The position numbers and the translations under genes were made by a program. The notes under the pieces were generated by a model. It was not told the DNA's origin. It worked only from the letters and a program-made list of their open reading frames with translations, and did not search any database. From Vicia villosa (taxonomy: Eukaryota; Streptophyta; Magnoliopsida; Fabales; Fabaceae), in the NCBI RefSeq assembly GCF_029867415.1, contig NC_081181.1:74930144-74994143 (forward strand): a stretch of DNA of 64,000 bases, in the 5' to 3' direction. Below, piece by piece: positions 43,835-55,284 of this stretch. Each line of letters starts with the position of its first letter. The first letter of the stretch is position 1.

Positions 43835-46663
43835 ATGGCTGGAAGAGGAGGAAGAAATGATGATGCTCTCGCTGAGGCTCTGGGCATGATTGCTGGTGTG
43901 CTTGGAGGGGATGTTGTAGGGACAAGGATTAGTGCTGAAAGGCAATTGGGAAATTTTCAGAGGAACAATCCTCCATTGTTCAAAGGCACGCATGATCCTG
44001 AAGGCGCTCAGAAATGGCTTAAGGAGATCAAGAGGATTTTCCGAGTCATTGACTGTGCTGAGAATCTCAAGGTGAGGTTTGGCACTCACATGTTATCTGA
44101 GGAGGCTGATGACTAGTGGTTGGCAACCAGAGCTGAGCTGGATGCTGGTGGTATAGCAATTACTTGGGCTATATTTAAAAGGGAATTTCTGAAGAGGTAT
44201 TTTCCTGAAGATGTCAGGGGCATAAAGGAAGTTGAGTTTCTAGAGCTGGTGCAAGGTAACATGACAATACCAGAGTATGCTGCCAAGTTTGTGGAACTGG
44301 CAAGGTACTATGTGCACTACAACAATGATGAAGCCAATGAGTTCTCAAAATGTGTCAAGTTTGAGAATGGCCTTCGTGATGAGATCAAGCAGGGTATTAG
44401 GTACCAGAGGATTCGGAGGTTTGTTGACTTAGTGGATTGTAGCAGGATTTTTGAGGAAGATAGCATCAAGCTGAGGTCATCTCACTCTCGCGAGTTGGTT
44501 GACAGAAAGGGTAACAAGCCTATGGATAGAGGTAAGCCATATGGTAGAGGCAAACCTGCTGATTGGAAGAAACCCAGTGGGGGAGATTACAGTGCTCGTA
44601 TCAGATGTTACAATTGTGGTGAGATGGGACATCGGAGGAATGAGTGCAAGCTTAATCAGAAGAAGTGTTACAAGTGTGGCCAAGTGGGTCATATTGCTGC
44701 TGACTGCAAGAAGAGGGTTGTGACTTGTTACAACTGTGGTGAAGAGGGTCACATCAGTCCTAATTGTCCTAAGCCAAAGAAGAACCAATCAGGAGGAAAG
44801 GTTTTTGCTTTGACCGGGTCAGAGACTACTCCAGAAGACAGGTTGATTAAAGGTACGTGTTTCATTCATGGCACACCTTTAGTTGCGATTATTGATACTG
44901 GAGCAACTCACTCTTCTATTTATTTGGATTGTGCTATGAGGTTGAATCTTGAGATATCTGACATAAATGGGAGTATGGTTATTGACACTCCTGCGTCGGG
45001 TTCAGTAACTACTTCGTCTGCATGCTTGAATTGTCCGGTTGACATTTTTGATAGAGGATTCGGGATGGACTTAGTGTGCCTTCCATTGAAACAACTCGAT
45101 GTAATCCTGGGAATGAACTGGTCGGAATTCAACCGTGTTCATATCAATTGTTTTGCGAAGACGGTGATTTTTCTCGAAGAGGTTAGCTCTGATAATCTAG
45201 AAATGACAGCTAGACAGGTGAATGAGGCTATCGGAAATGGTGCAACAGTGTTTATGTTGTTCGCATTGATGAATGTGAAAGAAAAGGTGGCAAGTAGCGA
45301 ATTACCTGTGGTATGTGAGTTTCCAGAAGTTTTTCCAGAAGATGTGAATGAATTACCACCGGAAAGAGAAGTGGAGTTTTCTATTGATTTGGTTCCGGGA
45401 ACTAGTCCAGTGTCAATGGCACCGTATCGTATGTCGCCGTCTGAATTGGCTGAACTGAAGAAGCAGTTAGAGGAATTGCTTGAGAAGAAATTTATTCGTC
45501 CTAGTGTTTCGCCGTGGGGTGCGCCTGTGTTGTTGGCAAAGAAGAAAGAGGGTTCAATGAGGCTGTGTGTAGATTACAGGCAATTGAACAAGGTTACTAT
45601 CAAGAATCGGTATCCATTGCCGAGGATTGATGACTTGATGGATCAGCTGGTTGGAGCGCGTGTGTTTAGTAAGATTGATCTGAGGTCTAGGTATCATCAG
45701 ATTCGCGTGAAAGATGACGATATTCAGAAGACTGCTTTTAGAACAAGGTATGGACATTACGGGTATTCTGTAATGCCGTTTGGGGTTACTAATGCAGCTG
45801 GTGTCTTTATGGAGTATATGAACAGGATCTTTCATCCTTATCTCGACAAGTTTGTGGTAGTATTTATAGATGATATCCTGATATATTCGAAGAATGAGGA
45901 AGAACATGCGGAACATCTCAGAACTGTGTTAGAGTTGTTGAAAGAGAAGTAACTTTTTGCGAAGCTGTCGAAGTGTGAATTCAGGTTAGAAGAAGTCAGT
46001 TTTCTTGGACATGTGATTTCTAAGAATGGTATTGCTGTTGATCCTACAAAGATAGAAGTTGTGTCTCAGTGGGAAGCTCCAAAGTCAGTGTCAGAGATTC
46101 GTAGTTTTCTTGGTCTTGCAGGTTACTACAGAAAGTTCATTGAAGGATTTTCAAAGTTAGCATTGCCGTTAACTAAACTAACCAGGAAGGGACAAGCTTT
46201 TATTTGGGATGCCAAGTGTGAAGAAGGATTCCAAGAGCTGAAGAGGAGATTGACTAGTGCTCCTATCTTGATTTTTCCGAATCCGACATAATCATTTGTG
46301 GTTTATTGTGATGCGTCACTAATGGGTTTAGGTGGTGTATTGATGTAGAATCAACAAGTGGTCGCTTATGCGTCGAGACAATTCAAAGTGCATGAGAGGA
46401 ATTATCCGACTCATGATTTGGAGTTGGCAGCTGTGGTTTTTGTTTTGAAGTTGTGGCGACACTATTTGTATGGTTCGAGATTTGAAGTATTCAGTGATCA
46501 TAAGAGCCTGAAGTATCTCTTTGATCAGAAAGAGCTGAATATGAGGCAGAGAAGGTGGTTAGAATTTCTGAAAGATTATGATTTTGGTTTGAATTACCAT
46601 CCGGGTAAGGCAAACGTTGTTGCTGATGCATTGAGTAGGAAGACCTTGCATATGTCTATGCTA
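43835..46663 (+). pseudogene. gag-pol: Gag-protease-RT-RNase H polyprotein of D, with four nonsense codons
   Basis: One frame from MAGRGGRNDDAL at 43,835. Gag domain, then three CCHC knuckles ([42 protein letters not shown], about 44,606-44,768), the protease with DTGATHS (about 44,893), reverse transcriptase with FIDDILIYS (about 45,867) and RNase H with YCDAS to ADALSRK. Stops: TAG at 44,117, TAA at 45,950, TAA at 46,289 and TAG at 46,346. No frameshift is present. The first stop falls in the conserved aromatic end of the gag homology region. The frame is cut at about 46,663 by the deletion that removes integrase. Confidence 0.9.
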
Positions 46664-47499
46664 TGATGATGAATGATGATGAATGATGATGAATGATGAT
46701 GAATGAGTATAAGATGATGCTACTCATAGTGTGATGATGAAGATAGTATGTTGTATATATGTTGCATGCATTCATAATCATTGTTGTGGGCTGTATCCTA
46801 AGGATGAGAGGATTCAGTGAAGGGCAAGATTCCCATTGTGTGGAATCTGTGCTGGCAGGGCCGTATCTGGATGGTGATAGATCGATCGGTGGGTTTTCCC
46901 ATTGATGATGTTGGTACCACATGCATAGTGTCAGTTTCATACATGTGCATGATTTGTTCTATAACATGATTATATATGTTATGTGATGACTTGTCTGTTT
47001 ATCTGCGGATGTGTGATGATGACTTGTCTGAATATGAAACAATTGGGTGAATGATATAACTATGATATGTTGTTATTTATGATGCAATAACATTGGTTAA
47101 CTGTGATGAGACTCACCCTTACTTGTTGTCATTTTCAGATTGAGGATAGCGGCGCGACTTGGTGAGGATTAGCTCATAAGTCGGTTTTTAGTTATTGTGT
47201 CGGTGTCATGCTCTGGTAGATGTAACACTGGGAACGCGTTGTTTTGGAGTTTTGGATTATAACTCTATTTTGTTTTGTTATTTGAAGTCTTATACATTAA
47301 AAGATGAATGTTGACTTAATAATTAAATTCCGCTGTGTAAACATGACTTTGTTTAATGAGTTATAATTCCAGATGTTTTCAGTGAATGCATGACATACCG
47401 ACTCGTGTTTTCTTTATTTTTATGAATTGTGACACCTCTTGCATGTTTACTCTGATTAATATTTGTTTAAATGCCGCGGGTTATTAGAGGGGTGTTACA
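46664..47499 (+). repeat. Truncated 3' LTR of element D
   Basis: Begins in the middle of the LTR with four copies of GATGATGAAT, where the 5' LTR has two at the matching place (42,890). The rest is collinear with 42,910-43,703. The junction with pol lies inside a tgatgatgaatg-like sequence, so the deletion used a short homology or slipped on the repeat. Confidence 0.9.
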
Positions 47500-48290
47500 A
47501 ATTAAGCTATCCTCATCAAATGAATGATATGAATGGATCATATTGAATTTTGGGAGGATATTGAGCTATGCTTTGAGTTGTGGTACTATGTCCTGATTAA
47601 AAGTCAACTATCTTGGTGAATTAGGTCAAAAACCCTAATTGTCGACCAGATGAAATTGATGTCTGTAGATCTTGAATTGAAGTGTAATGTCTTATGGATA
47701 TTGTCATATGAGCTATTTGAAGATGATTGATGCCTTTGAGTGATGCCCTGGAGCTTTCTAGGGTTTCCCAAATGTGATCCCTGATTTCAGTCCTTGATGG
47801 GGCTCAAAACCCTAGACTTTTATTAACTGATCCTTTGCCTGAGCTCTTTGTTCTTGAACACCCTTGATTAAACATCAAATGAACAAGTAACTGTTCTTGA
47901 GCAATTTCTTTGATTCTGATGAAAAGCCTGAAAGTATAACATCTCAGGGGGGTCAAAAATTAGGGTATGACAGTAGGGACCGATTTTGGTTTTAGTTTTC
48001 GGAAGTGAATTTGTGAGTTTGAACAACTTTGTTATGAGTTTGTATGGTTTTGGATTTGAGATTTATGGTGGTAATAAAAACTTGAAGGTTTGATGTAACG
48101 TTGTTTGAAAAAAAATGGTAGAGATTTTGACTAAAAAGGGGATTCGCACTGTACGGCGGGAGAAAGTGTATGAAAATTTAGATTTGTGGTTAGTCTGTAC
48201 GTGTGAGGGTGATCGGAGAGAATAGGGTTTTTGTTTGTTGATGCAAAGATGCCGTGTAAGGCTGTCTCTATAAGGGTTAGAATTGTGCCA

Positions 48291-48298
48291 TATTTATA
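48291..48298 (-). promoter_or_regulatory. TATA-like box in the F LTR
   Basis: Minus strand TATAAATA in caaTATAAATAtgg, followed by aacaaaaaccctattctctcc, a plant 5' UTR-like sequence. Confidence 0.45.
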
Positions 48299-48659
48299 TT
48301 GAGAAAATTAGGTTTGTAAAAAAAACATAAATCAAAAATTAATTCACACAATCAAGATTCTAAATCAAATTTTAATTTGATTTTGATTCTTGACATATTC
48401 ATTCAAATATATTGATTTTGTTCTAAAAATATAAAATACTTTCCTAAGATGAAAATGTAACCAAATCTTTTTGAATATTTTTTATTTTATGAATTTTTTG
48501 ATATTTTTGTAAATAAAAATGAAAAAAGTGAAAAAAAAGATATTTTAAAAATACATAATTAATAAAATACAAAAATTAATTAAAAAAAAGTATAAAAAAA
48601 TACAATTTGGTGATTTTTTGAAAATAATTTAAGACACAAATAAAGGAAAAATGTCAAAC

Positions 48660-48722
48660 GTGAGATTTGAACTTGGGATCTTGCACTTGCAAACCTTACT
48701 TCCTTAACGACCGAGCTATGTC
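48660..48722 (-). other. tRNA-like module in the F LTR
   Basis: Minus strand ATAGCTCGGTCGTTAAG (A box) and AGTTCAAATCT (B box), about 33 bases apart. Similar in kind to the two modules in the LTR of B. Confidence 0.55.
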
Positions 48723-48894
48723 AATCTATCATATAAGAAAATTTAATGTTCTTGAAATTCCTATTTTGCCCTTCTGCTCTATTACACTGCCACGTGGATG
48801 GCTTCATAGACTTCCAACTATTTTTTGCTTTTTAACCACTTGCTCATATTGTTTACTATTTCTTCTACTTAATAAACAAAATAAAAATATTCTT

Positions 48895-49070
48895 AATATC
48901 TTTTTTCTTTTCTTTTTCTCTTTCCCTTTTCACTTTCTCATTTCTTTCTCTTTCTACTTTCTCTTCTCTCTTCTGGTTTCACATCAATGACTATTTTCTC
49001 TTTCTCTTTCTACTTTCTCTGCTCTCTTCTGGTTTCACATCAATAACTATTTTCTCTTTCTCTTTGGATT
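48895..49070 (+). repeat. CT-rich tandem duplication
   Basis: A 66-bp unit with tttctctttctctttct...cttctggtttcacatcaat(g/a)actatt occurs twice next to each other (about 48,935-49,065) in a pyrimidine-rich stretch. Confidence 0.75.
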
Positions 49071-49105
49071 TTTGGTTTATGAACTATTATCATGTGTTTG
49101 TTTCA

Positions 49106-49243
49106 GATCTTGCAGAAGCACTGCTTGAATGCAAAGAAAATGTTCAAGATCTCTTATGGTATGTGCAATAAAAGGTGCAGATGAACAAAGAAAATGTTCA
49201 AGATCTCTTATGGTATGTGCAATAAAAGGTGCAGATGAACAAC
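49106..49243 (+). other. Possible captured exon with a 54-bp tandem duplication
   Basis: A gtttcag acceptor is followed by an open stretch with translation DLAEALLECKENVQDLLW and a gtatgtgc donor, then the 54-bp segment from gaaaatgttcaag onward is repeated once (49,136-49,189 and 49,190-49,243). Helitrons often capture exons with their splice sites. I do not recognise the parent gene, and the piece is very short. Confidence 0.4.
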
Positions 49244-49394
49244 GGTATCTTTAAATTAAAAGTTATTCATAAATCTTTTTTCAGATTCGAGTATTTTGGG
49301 GCATGCGTTGCTTAGATAGATTTTTTCTTGCAGACCCTTCCACTTTTTCTATTTTATGTTGTGTCAAATTACTCTAAAGGTTGAAGGATGCAAA

Positions 49395-49565
49395 TGTTAG
49401 AGCTCGGATCTGTCACACATATTTCAGATCTACAAGGTTAGAGTTTGAATCTTCCGTGCATGTTTCAGATCTACAAGGTTAGAGTTTCAATCCAATGTGC
49501 GTGTTTTAGCTCTGAGGGTTTAGATCTCGAATCTGCCGTGCATGTTACAGATCTATAAGATTATA
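49395..49565 (+). repeat. Degenerate 48-bp repeats with cagatctacaaggttagagtt
   Basis: Four diverged units of about 45-50 bp, each ending in (a/t)cagatcta(c/t)aaggtta or similar. Inside the Helitron. Confidence 0.7.
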
Positions 49566-50440
49566 TTTTAATTAACTTTTTTTATTCAAGATTTTATTCA
49601 TTTTTCTTATTATTTCTTTCAGGTTCTCTAATCTTTCACATCTTCATGCTCTAAATGGAATATTTATATTTTGTTTTTATTTTTATTTGTCTTCTTCCTT
49701 CTTATTTTTTTGTTTCCTAACATTTAATCTTATATTTTTTTTCTTTTTGATTTTATATTCCAGTTGTTGCATTATAGATTAGTTATGTTTAAGAGGATTG
49801 AAGCAGATATATTTGCTAAGTTTGTTTGTTAATATTTGATTTTGAATAATTTTATTTAGCTTAAAGCAAATTTCAAATATAATTAGAATCAAATTAATAT
49901 TATTCTAATGTGTAATTAATATGTCTCATTTAACTCTCTTTAATTTATATTTGTTTCATGATTTACTCTAATTTTTATTTATTTATAATTTTCAGATTGA
50001 AAAATTATTGAAGACAGACCATTATTACTTAAATTTATTCTAATTAGTATTTAATTTTTCTGAAAGTGAAATAAGTTAAAAAAATGAATATAAATCTTTC
50101 TAAGTGTAAGCTACAAATGTATGTAAAAATTTTAATGATAGATATATTTATATATAATTTTGTTGAAAATAAAAAAAATGTTATAAAAAGATCTAATTAA
50201 AGAGAGACCATTATTACTTAAATTTATTCTAATCAGTATTTACTTTTTTTGAAAGTGAAATAAGTTAGAAAAAATGGATATCTTGGTTGTATCAAAGAAA
50301 ATTTATAGAATAGACTATATAATAGGTCTTAGTATAGTGTGTTGTTTATTGCAAGGTAAAGTCACATCAACTACATCTATCTGTATGTCTTTACCTTTTC
50401 ATCATCACATAGGTCTTTTAATGTTATAAAAGACTGTCAA
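49566..50440. other. AT-rich interior of the Helitron
   Basis: No gene seen. One local duplication: the segment agaccattattacttaaatttattctaat occurs at about 50,016 and 50,204 with its tgaaagtgaaataagtta continuation. Confidence 0.6.
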
Positions 50441-50760
50441 AATAAATAATAATTACAATAGGTGTTTTATTTGATGTTACATATTCAAAATAAATAATAA
50501 TTACAATAATAACTAATAATAGATCTTTTATTTGATGTTATATTCAAAATAAATAATAATTACAATAATAATTAATAATATTCACAATATCATAATAAAT
50601 AATAATTACAATAGGTGTTTTATTTGATGTTACATATTCAAAATAAATAATAATTACAATAATAATTAATAATAGATCTTTTATTTGATGTTATATTCAA
50701 AATAAATAATAATTACAATAATAATTAATAATATTCACAATATCATAATAAATCACTACA
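50441..50760 (+). repeat. Tandem duplication of about 153 bp, itself repetitive
   Basis: The segment starting aataaataataattacaata and ggtgttttatttgatg (50,441) recurs at 50,594, followed in both copies by inner repeats of about 60 bp. Composition is almost pure A/T. Confidence 0.85.
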
Positions 50761-51520
50761 ATGTTTGACACTAAAACATATCTACATTCAACATTATCAT
50801 TTTTATATTGTTTTTTTAAAATAAAATTAAATGGAGGGAGTAATATATTGATTGATTTAGCATGAAATCAAATAAAAGTCATAAAAGTATTATAATAGAA
50901 CATTTATAGCAAATTTTACCAAAGTTAATACAATATACACATATCACATTTTTAAGTAATTTATATCTTAAAAATTGAGATTCATTTTTGAATAAATTTT
51001 CCAAAAAGAGATAATTATTGCCTTGGTTCAATCAAATAAAAGCTATAGAATAGACTATAGGATAGGTTTTAGTGTATTGTGATATGGCAAGCCAAAGTCA
51101 TGTCTATTACATATCTATCTCTATGTCTTTTCATGTTATTAGAGACCACTACTATTAAGTAAGTACATATATTTTTTATTTGTAAAAATAATCAGAACAA
51201 AGTTTCAAATATGCTCTTTTATCCCTAACAAATTTCTACATAATCAAAGCATATCAGTCCAAAATAAATGTTCAACTCCATATTCCAATATAAATAAAAG
51301 AACATAATTATAATTAAATATAAGAGCAAAAATGCTATTATACAAATAAATTTGTTATTAAGGCTATTCATTTCAACATAATGATAAAACTCAGAATATT
51401 TATATTAAAACAATTTGATATTTGTATCACCATTTAATTTTTATTTAAGATAATTATTAATTTTGAATTTTTTTAAACTATACCTATCATCAGTTATTAT
51501 ATAGATCAATAGAAAATATA
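50761..51520. other. AT-rich interior of the Helitron
   Basis: No gene seen. Segment 51,018-51,150 is a diverged copy of 50,285-50,435 (shared tatagaatagactat, ataggt(c/t)ttagt and catctatct(g/c) blocks). Confidence 0.55.
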
Positions 51521-51638
51521 GGAGGACCACGGTTCGATCCCCCGCAACTGCGATCGGGAGGGGGCTGGAACCACTTGATGCCAGAACTGACCCCCGAACC
51601 GGACTAAACCGGTGGTTATAAACCAAAAAAAAAAAAAA
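51521..51638 (+). mobile_element. 5'-truncated tRNA-derived SINE
   Basis: Contains the B box GGTTCGATCC (51,531-51,540), a GC-rich body with ggaccacggttcgat, gggagggggctgg and accggactaaaccggtgg, and ends with a 14-base A run (51,625-51,638). The base composition contrasts sharply with the AT-rich surroundings. No A box is found upstream, so the head is missing. Clear target duplications are not evident. Confidence 0.75.
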
Positions 51639-54600
51639 TTATTATTTAGATCCAATGTTAATGTTTTTTTAGAGAGAAACCATTATAATGTTTAAAGATG
51701 AAAATTTTACTCTATTTTTGTACTATTTGAAGCTGAAATAAAAAATATCTTTGTTTTATTTCTTATTATAGATGTGTTTTATTTATTTTTAGATTTGAAA
51801 AATTATTTCTTTATATTTAAGATTTTTAATTATAAATTTTTGCATAACTGCATAAAAACAAGATGAAAAAGTTAGTTTCTCTATAACTACATAAAAACAA
51901 GATGAAAAAAATGGAAACATTAATAAATTGAATGGTCTTTATGATAATGCTTTATATAATTCAATGGTTTATTTATTCATCAATTTTATTTAAATTGCAA
52001 TAGTTAAAACTTATTGTAAAATGCAACTTTAGTCCTCTAATTTTATGAATTTATTTTTTTAACTTCCTGTTAAAAAGAAAATTAGTAGGGGTAATACTAT
52101 TTCTTTTTAAATTTTAAACAATATCAGTCAATTTTAATTAAAGTTCATTCACAAGAATAAAATAGATTAAAAATATAATCATTTAAAAATTTTCCTTTTT
52201 TACCATGTGGATAAATATTTATAAATGACGTACAAAATTTCGCTTTAATTCTTTTCGTTAATAATTATTCATAATGGAATTTCTATAAATAAATTAACAA
52301 AACTAAAATAAAATCTTTAATATTTTATTACCATTGTCACTTTATAATATTAGTATTGTATAAATCTTATGTTGGACGATATTTACCGAATTAAATGTAG
52401 TTTTTAATTATTAGAATGCTACATTTTTTTCAATATAAAAAGACTATAAGAAAAATATTATACCAATATAAGAAAAACTATGATTATTCATATACTCCTG
52501 CAACACGGTTACCAAAACATAATTATGTAATGTCTATTCTTTTACCAACTTATCAAAGCTATCACTAAATTATATTCTAAAACAATATAAAATTAATCTG
52601 CAATAGCATATATTACATAGATGTCAAAATATAATATATTATTGATAATCCATTATAACATGTTTGTTCATTAAAATAAAATACAACATCACCTCACCTT
52701 TTTTGTGTTTCCATACTTTTTTAATTTATGTAATATTTATTCTTTTACTAATATTATTATTAAAGAAATTATTTGTTTCCTAATATAACTTTTTCATTTT
52801 ATATATTATTGTGTATTAATTCAGTATTAAATTATTTTATTATTATATTTTATAACTACTTCACACATTTCTAATTTTTTTCTGTATTACATTACTAATA
52901 AATTTATTTATTTATCTTTATTTCATCATAATGAAGCACTTAAGTACTGCACTTTGTCGGTATTAAAATATTAAAAGCACTTGAGTACTGCAGAGTAGGT
53001 ACATTTTGTAGAGTAAGTACACTTTGTGGGTCTCAAAATATTAAAGAAATATGATGTGTTCAAAAAAATCTGTCCACCCCTATTTTTATGGGTTTAATTT
53101 ATTTAAAAGTGCAAGTCATGTACCAAGAACAAATGAGTTTAATTGATTTAATCTTGCAAGTCTTATAACAATACAATGAATGGACAAGTCATAGCATTTT
53201 TACTATAAAAAATAATAGCTATGCTATATTAAGTTCTTGAAAAAAGCACCACACTTTAAGAAAAGCATCACACTTTAGTAGATACATAATATTATATATT
53301 TATTATATAAGAAATTAAAAAATAGGCGGTTTCTTATATGACTTTTTTTAATACATATTATATTTGACTTTTTCTACCACTTAACATATTTTCATTATAT
53401 TATTTAAAATAATTTTTTATAAATTATTTATATGAAATTCATAGTTGAGAGAAAAGACAACTATATAAAAAATAAAATATTATTATAAAAAATTAGCACA
53501 AATAAATTTTAGTATTTGCAAATCTTTATAAAAATTAATTATTTTTTCCAAATTTTAAGATAAAAAAACATCTATATATAAAAAAATAAAGACAGAGATG
53601 CATATTTTATGTGTTTCTTCTTTATTTATTTTTTTTGGACATACACTAATCTCATATTCTTTCTTTATATTGTATCAGTTAGAATTAACAAAATAACAAT
53701 TTTATTATGATTGTTAGTCAAAGTATTAATGAAATTTTATTTTTAAATTAATAAGTGATATTTTTTTTAAAGGAATAAAATCAATTGACGCCAAAGTGTC
53801 ATGACACCAAATACTATTTATTTATTATTATTATTAATCTAAATAGATAATTATTTTGAGATAGAGGGATTATATTATTAATAGCGAGTGTTTTTTTTAA
53901 ATAAATGACTAAATTTTAATTTTTTTTAATAAATGGGAACCAGTTTATTTTTAATCCATATATAAATTAAAATATGCTTTTTCAATAAACTCTTTCGGTT
54001 AAATAATTTTGTTTTTTTTTTATATATATTCGTATTACATTGATTATTAACGGGACATGAAGTTATTGATCTAAATATTGATTAATAACGGGACATGAAT
54101 TTATTGATCCAAATATTTTTTAATTTAATATTAATAGATTTGATATTTATAATTATTATAAGTATATAGATCTTTATTAAAAAGAAAAGACAACGAAATT
54201 TTATTAACACAAATGTTTATTAATTAGTGTAAATAAATGAAATGGTGTAAGAATAAAAGAAATAATATATGTTTTTTATAATATTAAAACAATATTATAA
54301 ATACTAAGCTTTAAAGAAAAAAGATAATATATAGAAAGATTGTACAAATATTAAGTGTGATTGGACAATTCTATATGAGACAAAAAGAAAATATAATATT
54401 TCATAATAATGATGACTAAAGAAAAATGACAGAACTGTAAGCAAGAGTAATCATAGACTCATGGATACAAAGTAGCATTTTTTTTTTTTTAACAATGGGG
54501 CATGCAAGGATATTAAACTATATTCAAATATCTTGACTAAAGTAGCGAATTTTATATGTTGTAACCAACACTTATTTATTAAAATAATAATTATAATTTC

Positions 54601-54990
54601 AAACATTTTTTGACAAAGAAATTAAATTTTATTTAAATATTTTAATTAATTAAATTCAAATATTTTTATTACTTTACCTTCTACAATTTATGAGTTGAAT
54701 AATTAAAAGATTTATTTTAATACTTAAAACGGTTTGCATTTATAACGTATTGGCAAATATTTTATCTCAATTTTCTCTTTCTTCATAAATATTTTATCTC
54801 AATTTTCTCTTTCTTCATAAATTTTATTCTTATTTTCAAATATTATTTTCTTTTTTATATTCATAAGATTTCTCTTTAATTTTTCTCATATTTTTTTTCA
54901 TTCATAATTTTTTTAGCTTCTATTTTTTTATTAATTTTTTTATCTTCTATTATTCACATATTTTATAACAAAATTATATTTTGTATTAAA
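51639..54990. other. AT-rich non-coding stretch inside the Helitron
   Basis: No gene seen in 3.3 kb. Small direct repeats: agcact(t/g)agtactgca twice (about 52,940 and 52,980), a 37-bp repeat with aacgggacatga (54,049 and 54,086), and a 33-bp repeat atattttatctcaattttct (about 54,757 and 54,789). Confidence 0.6.
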
Positions 54991-55007
54991 AAAATTTATT
55001 GATCTAA

Positions 55008-55205
55008 ATGTTTTTACGGGTACCAGACATTTTTTATTACATTCAATTAATTTTTTTACGGGTACCAGACTTTTTCCTATACATTCAATTATTATTTTTT
55101 CACGGGTACCAGACACTTTTCTATACATTCAATTATTATTTTTTCACGGGTACCAGACACTTTTCTATACATTCAATTATTATTTTTTAACGGGTACCAG
55201 CCATT
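55008..55205 (+). repeat. Subterminal 45-bp tandem repeats with acgggtaccagac
   Basis: Five units start with (t/c/a)acgggtaccag at about 55,015, 55,058, 55,102, 55,146 and 55,188, followed by tttttctatacattcaattattattttt. The same cccgtacc word recurs at 55,244 right before the terminal hairpin. Confidence 0.9.
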
Positions 55206-55255
55206 TTTCTATTAAAAAATATACATCTAAAACAAATGCGCGTCCCGTACCAGAA

Positions 55256-55284
55256 CCCGTGCAAACGCACGGGTTTGTTACTAG
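55256..55284 (+). other. Helitron 3' terminal hairpin and CTAG end
   Basis: Stem CCCGTGC/GCACGGG with loop AAAC, then tttgtta and CTAG. This is the replication terminator structure expected of Helitrons. Confidence 0.85.

Larger units (their letters stand above)
41845..47504 (+). mobile_element. Element D: Ty3/gypsy retrotransposon with integrase and half of the 3' LTR deleted
   Basis: A 5-bp target duplication AATTA (41,845-41,849 and 47,500-47,504) frames an element with LTR ends TGTAACACCC...GGGGTGTTACA. Order: 5' LTR (41,850-43,703), tRNA-iMet PBS, gag-protease-RT-RNase H in one frame with four stops, then a direct jump into the middle of the 3' LTR (46,664-47,499). The integrase and the 3' LTR promoter half are missing. 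Gag with three zinc knuckles and an iMet PBS suit the chromovirus-like Ty3 lineages; the diagnostic integrase/chromodomain part is gone. Confidence 0.92.
25942..47972 (-). mobile_element. Element B: old, decayed Ogre element
   Basis: Minus-strand order: 5' LTR (47,972-about 36,656, interrupted by D), PBS, leader, ORF1, gag-pro, intron region, pol, start of 3' UTR. All coding parts have stops and some frameshifts. C is inserted in the 3' UTR, so the rest of B's 3' UTR and its 3' LTR lie beyond the left edge of the window. The five bases next to the LTR start (47,973-47,977, gtagg) are the predicted target duplication. Confidence 0.88.
36656..47972 (-). repeat. 5' LTR of element B, split by element D
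   Basis: On the minus strand the LTR begins TGTCATACCCTAATTTTTGACC at 47,972. Its end lies at 36,656-36,660, a few bases before the PBS. Leaving out D and one copy of its target duplication, its length is about 5.7 kb. U3 carries a TATA box at 40,845. Downstream of it are two tRNA-like modules (39,825-40,035), an AT-rich part, and a repeat-rich U5 (37,190-39,250). No LTR partner is in the window. Confidence 0.8.
47973..48724 (-). mobile_element. Element F: inner part of a truncated Ogre-like LTR
   Basis: The sequence 55,340-55,285 on the minus strand begins TGTTGCACCCCAAAATTTTCC, an Ogre LTR start as in C. After removal of the Helitron it continues at 48,724 with a tRNA-like module, an AT-rich stretch, a TATA-like box and a GC-richer region with CT-rich transcript-start character, up to the insertion of B at 47,972. 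No ORF is supported. The remainder would lie outside the left edge. Confidence 0.55.
48725..55284 (+). mobile_element. Probable non-autonomous Helitron
   Basis: The 3' end is textbook: hairpin CCCGTGC-aaac-GCACGGG (55,256-55,273), seven bases, then CTAG (55,281-55,284) followed by T. The proposed 5' end is TCTATCATATAAG at 48,725, preceded by A, followed by a ttttgcccttc and tgccacgtgg block that many plant Helitrons have near the start. This implies insertion between A and T, as known for Helitrons. No Rep/helicase ORF exists. The interior is very AT-rich and holds several local duplications, a possible exon fragment and a SINE. The 5' end is less certain than the 3' end; a shorter Helitron starting at 53,571 is possible. 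Confidence 0.6.

Noticed and set aside
48667..48990. 107-codon plus-strand frame starting in the tRNA-like module
   Set aside because: It crosses the proposed Helitron boundary and a CT-rich repeat; the long Phe/Ser/Leu run comes from the pyrimidine tract.
53571..55284. Alternative shorter Helitron starting TCTATATATA at 53,571
   Set aside because: Possible, but the start at 48,725 better explains the interrupted F LTR and has the gcccttc/tgccacgtgg block; not excluded.
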